Both the position numbers and the translations under genes were made by a program. A stretch of DNA of 14,771 nucleotides from DATGJX01 sp035279385 (GTDB lineage: Bacteria; Vulcanimicrobiota; Vulcanimicrobiia; Vulcanimicrobiales; Vulcanimicrobiaceae): contig DATEHZ010000087.1 in the NCBI GenBank assembly GCA_035279385.1, positions 1-14,771 on the forward strand, read 5' to 3'. This document shows positions 13,603 through 14,771 of the stretch, piece by piece (position 1 is the stretch's first letter; every line of letters begins with the position of its first letter). The notes under the pieces were generated by a model. That model saw nothing but the letters and a program-made list of their open reading frames with translations, was not told where the DNA came from and ran no database searches.

Positions 13603-14771
13603 CCTCACTCCGAGCAAGGGCGACATCATCGTCGGCATACAGTGGGGCGATGAAGGTAAAGGGCGCATCGTCGATTATTACGCGCGCGACTACGACGTGG
13701 TCGCGCGATTCGGCGGCGGCGACAACGCGGGGCACTCGATTCGCGTCGGCGACCAAAAGCTCGCACTGCGCATCGTTCCGTCCGGCGTGCTGCAGGAGCG
13801 CTGCGATCTGTTCATCGGCGGCGGCACGGTCGTGAGTCTGCAAGGGTTGACTGGCGAGCTCGACTCGCTCAAAGCGCTCGGCGTCGACGTCTCGCGCATC
13901 CGCATCTCCGATCGCGCGCACGTCGTCTTCGCGTACCACGCCGAAGCCGACAAGGCCGGGGAACAGGCGCGCGGCGCGCAAGCCATCGGCACGACGGGGC
14001 GCGGCATCGGGCCCGCGTACGTCGATAAAGTTGCGCGCTCCGGCGTGATGTTCGGCGATCTCCTGCGCAAAGAAACGCTTGCCGACAAACTGCGCTTCAA
14101 GGGCGCGGAAGAACTCATCGCACCCACGCTCGAAGCGGCGCAGCGCATCGCGCCGCACATCGTCGACGGCGTCGACTATCTGCACGGCGCCCTCGAGAGC
14201 GGACGCCGCGTGCTCATCGAAGGCGCGCAAGGTTCGCTGCTCGACGTCGGCTATGGTACGTATCCGTACGTTACCAGTTCGCACACGATCGCGGGCGGCG
14301 CGTGCATCGGTTTGGGTGTCGGCCCCACCGCGATCGGGCGCGTCATCGGCGTGGTGAAAGCCTATTGCACGCGCGTGGGAGGCGGGCCGTTTCCCTCGGA
14401 GCTGCGCGACGAGGTGGGCGAACGCCTGCGCGCGGCCGGCGCCGAATTCGGCGTGGTCACGGGGCGGCCGCGGCGCTGCGGCTGGTTCGACGCGGTCGCG
14501 GCGCGTTACGCCGCCCGGCTGAACGGTTTGACGTCGGCGGTCATCACGAAGCTCGACGTGCTGACGGGATTCGAACAAATCGGCATCGTGACGGGTTATC
14601 GCCTTCACGGCAAGCCGGTCTCGTTTTCCGCCGCCGGCCAAACGGGGCTCGAAGTCGACGTCGAGTACGTGGACGGTTGGCGCGAAGACATCTCCGGGGT
14701 ACGGCGCATCGCGGATCTTCCCGCGGCCGCGCGTTCGTACGTTCGGCGCCTGGAATCGATGCTCGGCGTGC
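13595..14771 (+). CDS. purA: Adenylosuccinate synthetase (3' end cut by window)
   Basis: At least 392 residues from ATG 13595, still open at the window end; the family is usually about 430. PurA joins IMP and aspartate using GTP to make adenylosuccinate, the first committed step to AMP. The GTP-binding/catalytic loop is VGIQWGDEGKGRIVD with Asp19. The second catalytic residue, His47, is in GGGDNAGHSI. IGTTGRGIGPAYVDKVAR, LIEGAQGSLLDVGYGTYPYV, TSSHTIAGGACIGLGVGPT, GVVKAYCTRVGGGPFPSEL and TGRPRRCGWFDAVAARYA follow in the expected order. Its ATG lies inside the last codons of the mannosidase gene (8-base overlap), so the two are translationally coupled. With hpt two genes upstream, IMP from salvage could go directly to AMP synthesis. 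Confidence 0.97.
   Translation, partial: MSNLTPSKGDIIVGIQWGDEGKGRIVDYYARDYDVVARFGGGDNAGHSIRVGDQKLALRIVPSGVLQERCDLFIGGGTVVSLQGLTGELDSLKALGVDVSRIRISDRAHVVFAYHAEADKAGEQARGAQAIGTTGRGIGPAYVDKVARSGVMFGDLLRKETLADKLRFKGAEELIAPTLEAAQRIAPHIVDGVDYLHGALESGRRVLIEGAQGSLLDVGYGTYPYVTSSHTIAGGACIGLGVGPTAIGRVIGVVKAYCTRVGGGPFPSELRDEVGERLRAAGAEFGVVTGRPRRCGWFDAVAARYAARLNGLTSAVITKLDVLTGFEQIGIVTGYRLHGKPVSFSAAGQTGLEVDVEYVDGWREDISGVRRIADLPAAARSYVRRLESMLGV

Noticed and set aside
13529..14641. 370-codon open frame on the - strand.
   Set aside because: It lies antisense to purA, whose + frame has all family motifs; the product has no recognisable domain.

Overview
This is a dense, high-GC bacterial chromosome segment: every gene is on the + strand except one transporter, and gaps between genes are never longer than about 150 bases. 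The mix suggests an uncultured, flagellated, high-GC lineage outside the well-studied phyla. It has a flagellar/chemotaxis tail with a WhiG/FliA-type sigma factor, an NG-only FtsY, RecA-RecX, and GH125 next to purine genes. Candidatus Eremiobacterota (WPS-2) or a neighbouring phylum is my best guess, from gene style only and with low-to-moderate confidence. No rRNA, tRNA, CRISPR array, phage or IS element was found.

Region 1 (1-3794) is the end of a flagellar/chemotaxis operon. It holds the C-terminal half of CheB, a sigma-28/WhiG-like sigma factor, a small unknown protein, a FliK-like hook-length protein, and a free-standing FlhB C-terminal domain joined to fliK by a 4-base start/stop overlap. 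Region 2 (3835-5923) holds two accessory enzymes, an integral-membrane acyltransferase-3 and an aldo/keto reductase. Region 3 (5984-8738) is housekeeping: ftsY, recA, recX. Its non-coding DNA is unusually structured: a palindrome overlaps the likely recA promoter, a dyad of about 100 bases spans the recA stop codon, and a 24-bp-stem hairpin covers the recX start codon.

Region 4 (8743-11448) holds a convergent formate/nitrite-type channel and, diverging from it, a PhoB/OmpR-type response regulator. A soluble histidine kinase overlaps the regulator gene, and its N-terminus looks like a degenerate GGDEF domain. Region 5 (11465-end) is a tight run of four genes: a small PD-(D/E)XK-like protein, hypoxanthine phosphoribosyltransferase, a secreted GH125 alpha-mannosidase, and purA (cut by the window end). 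Start/stop overlaps or zero spacing suggest they are co-translated.

The most interesting items are the two large RNA-capable inverted repeats around recA-recX, the alternative hairpins after the sigma factor gene, the GGDEF-like/histidine-kinase fusion, the FliK plus orphan FlhB-tail pair, and the small nuclease-like gene translationally coupled to hpt. No wholly new multi-gene system could be demonstrated from sequence alone.
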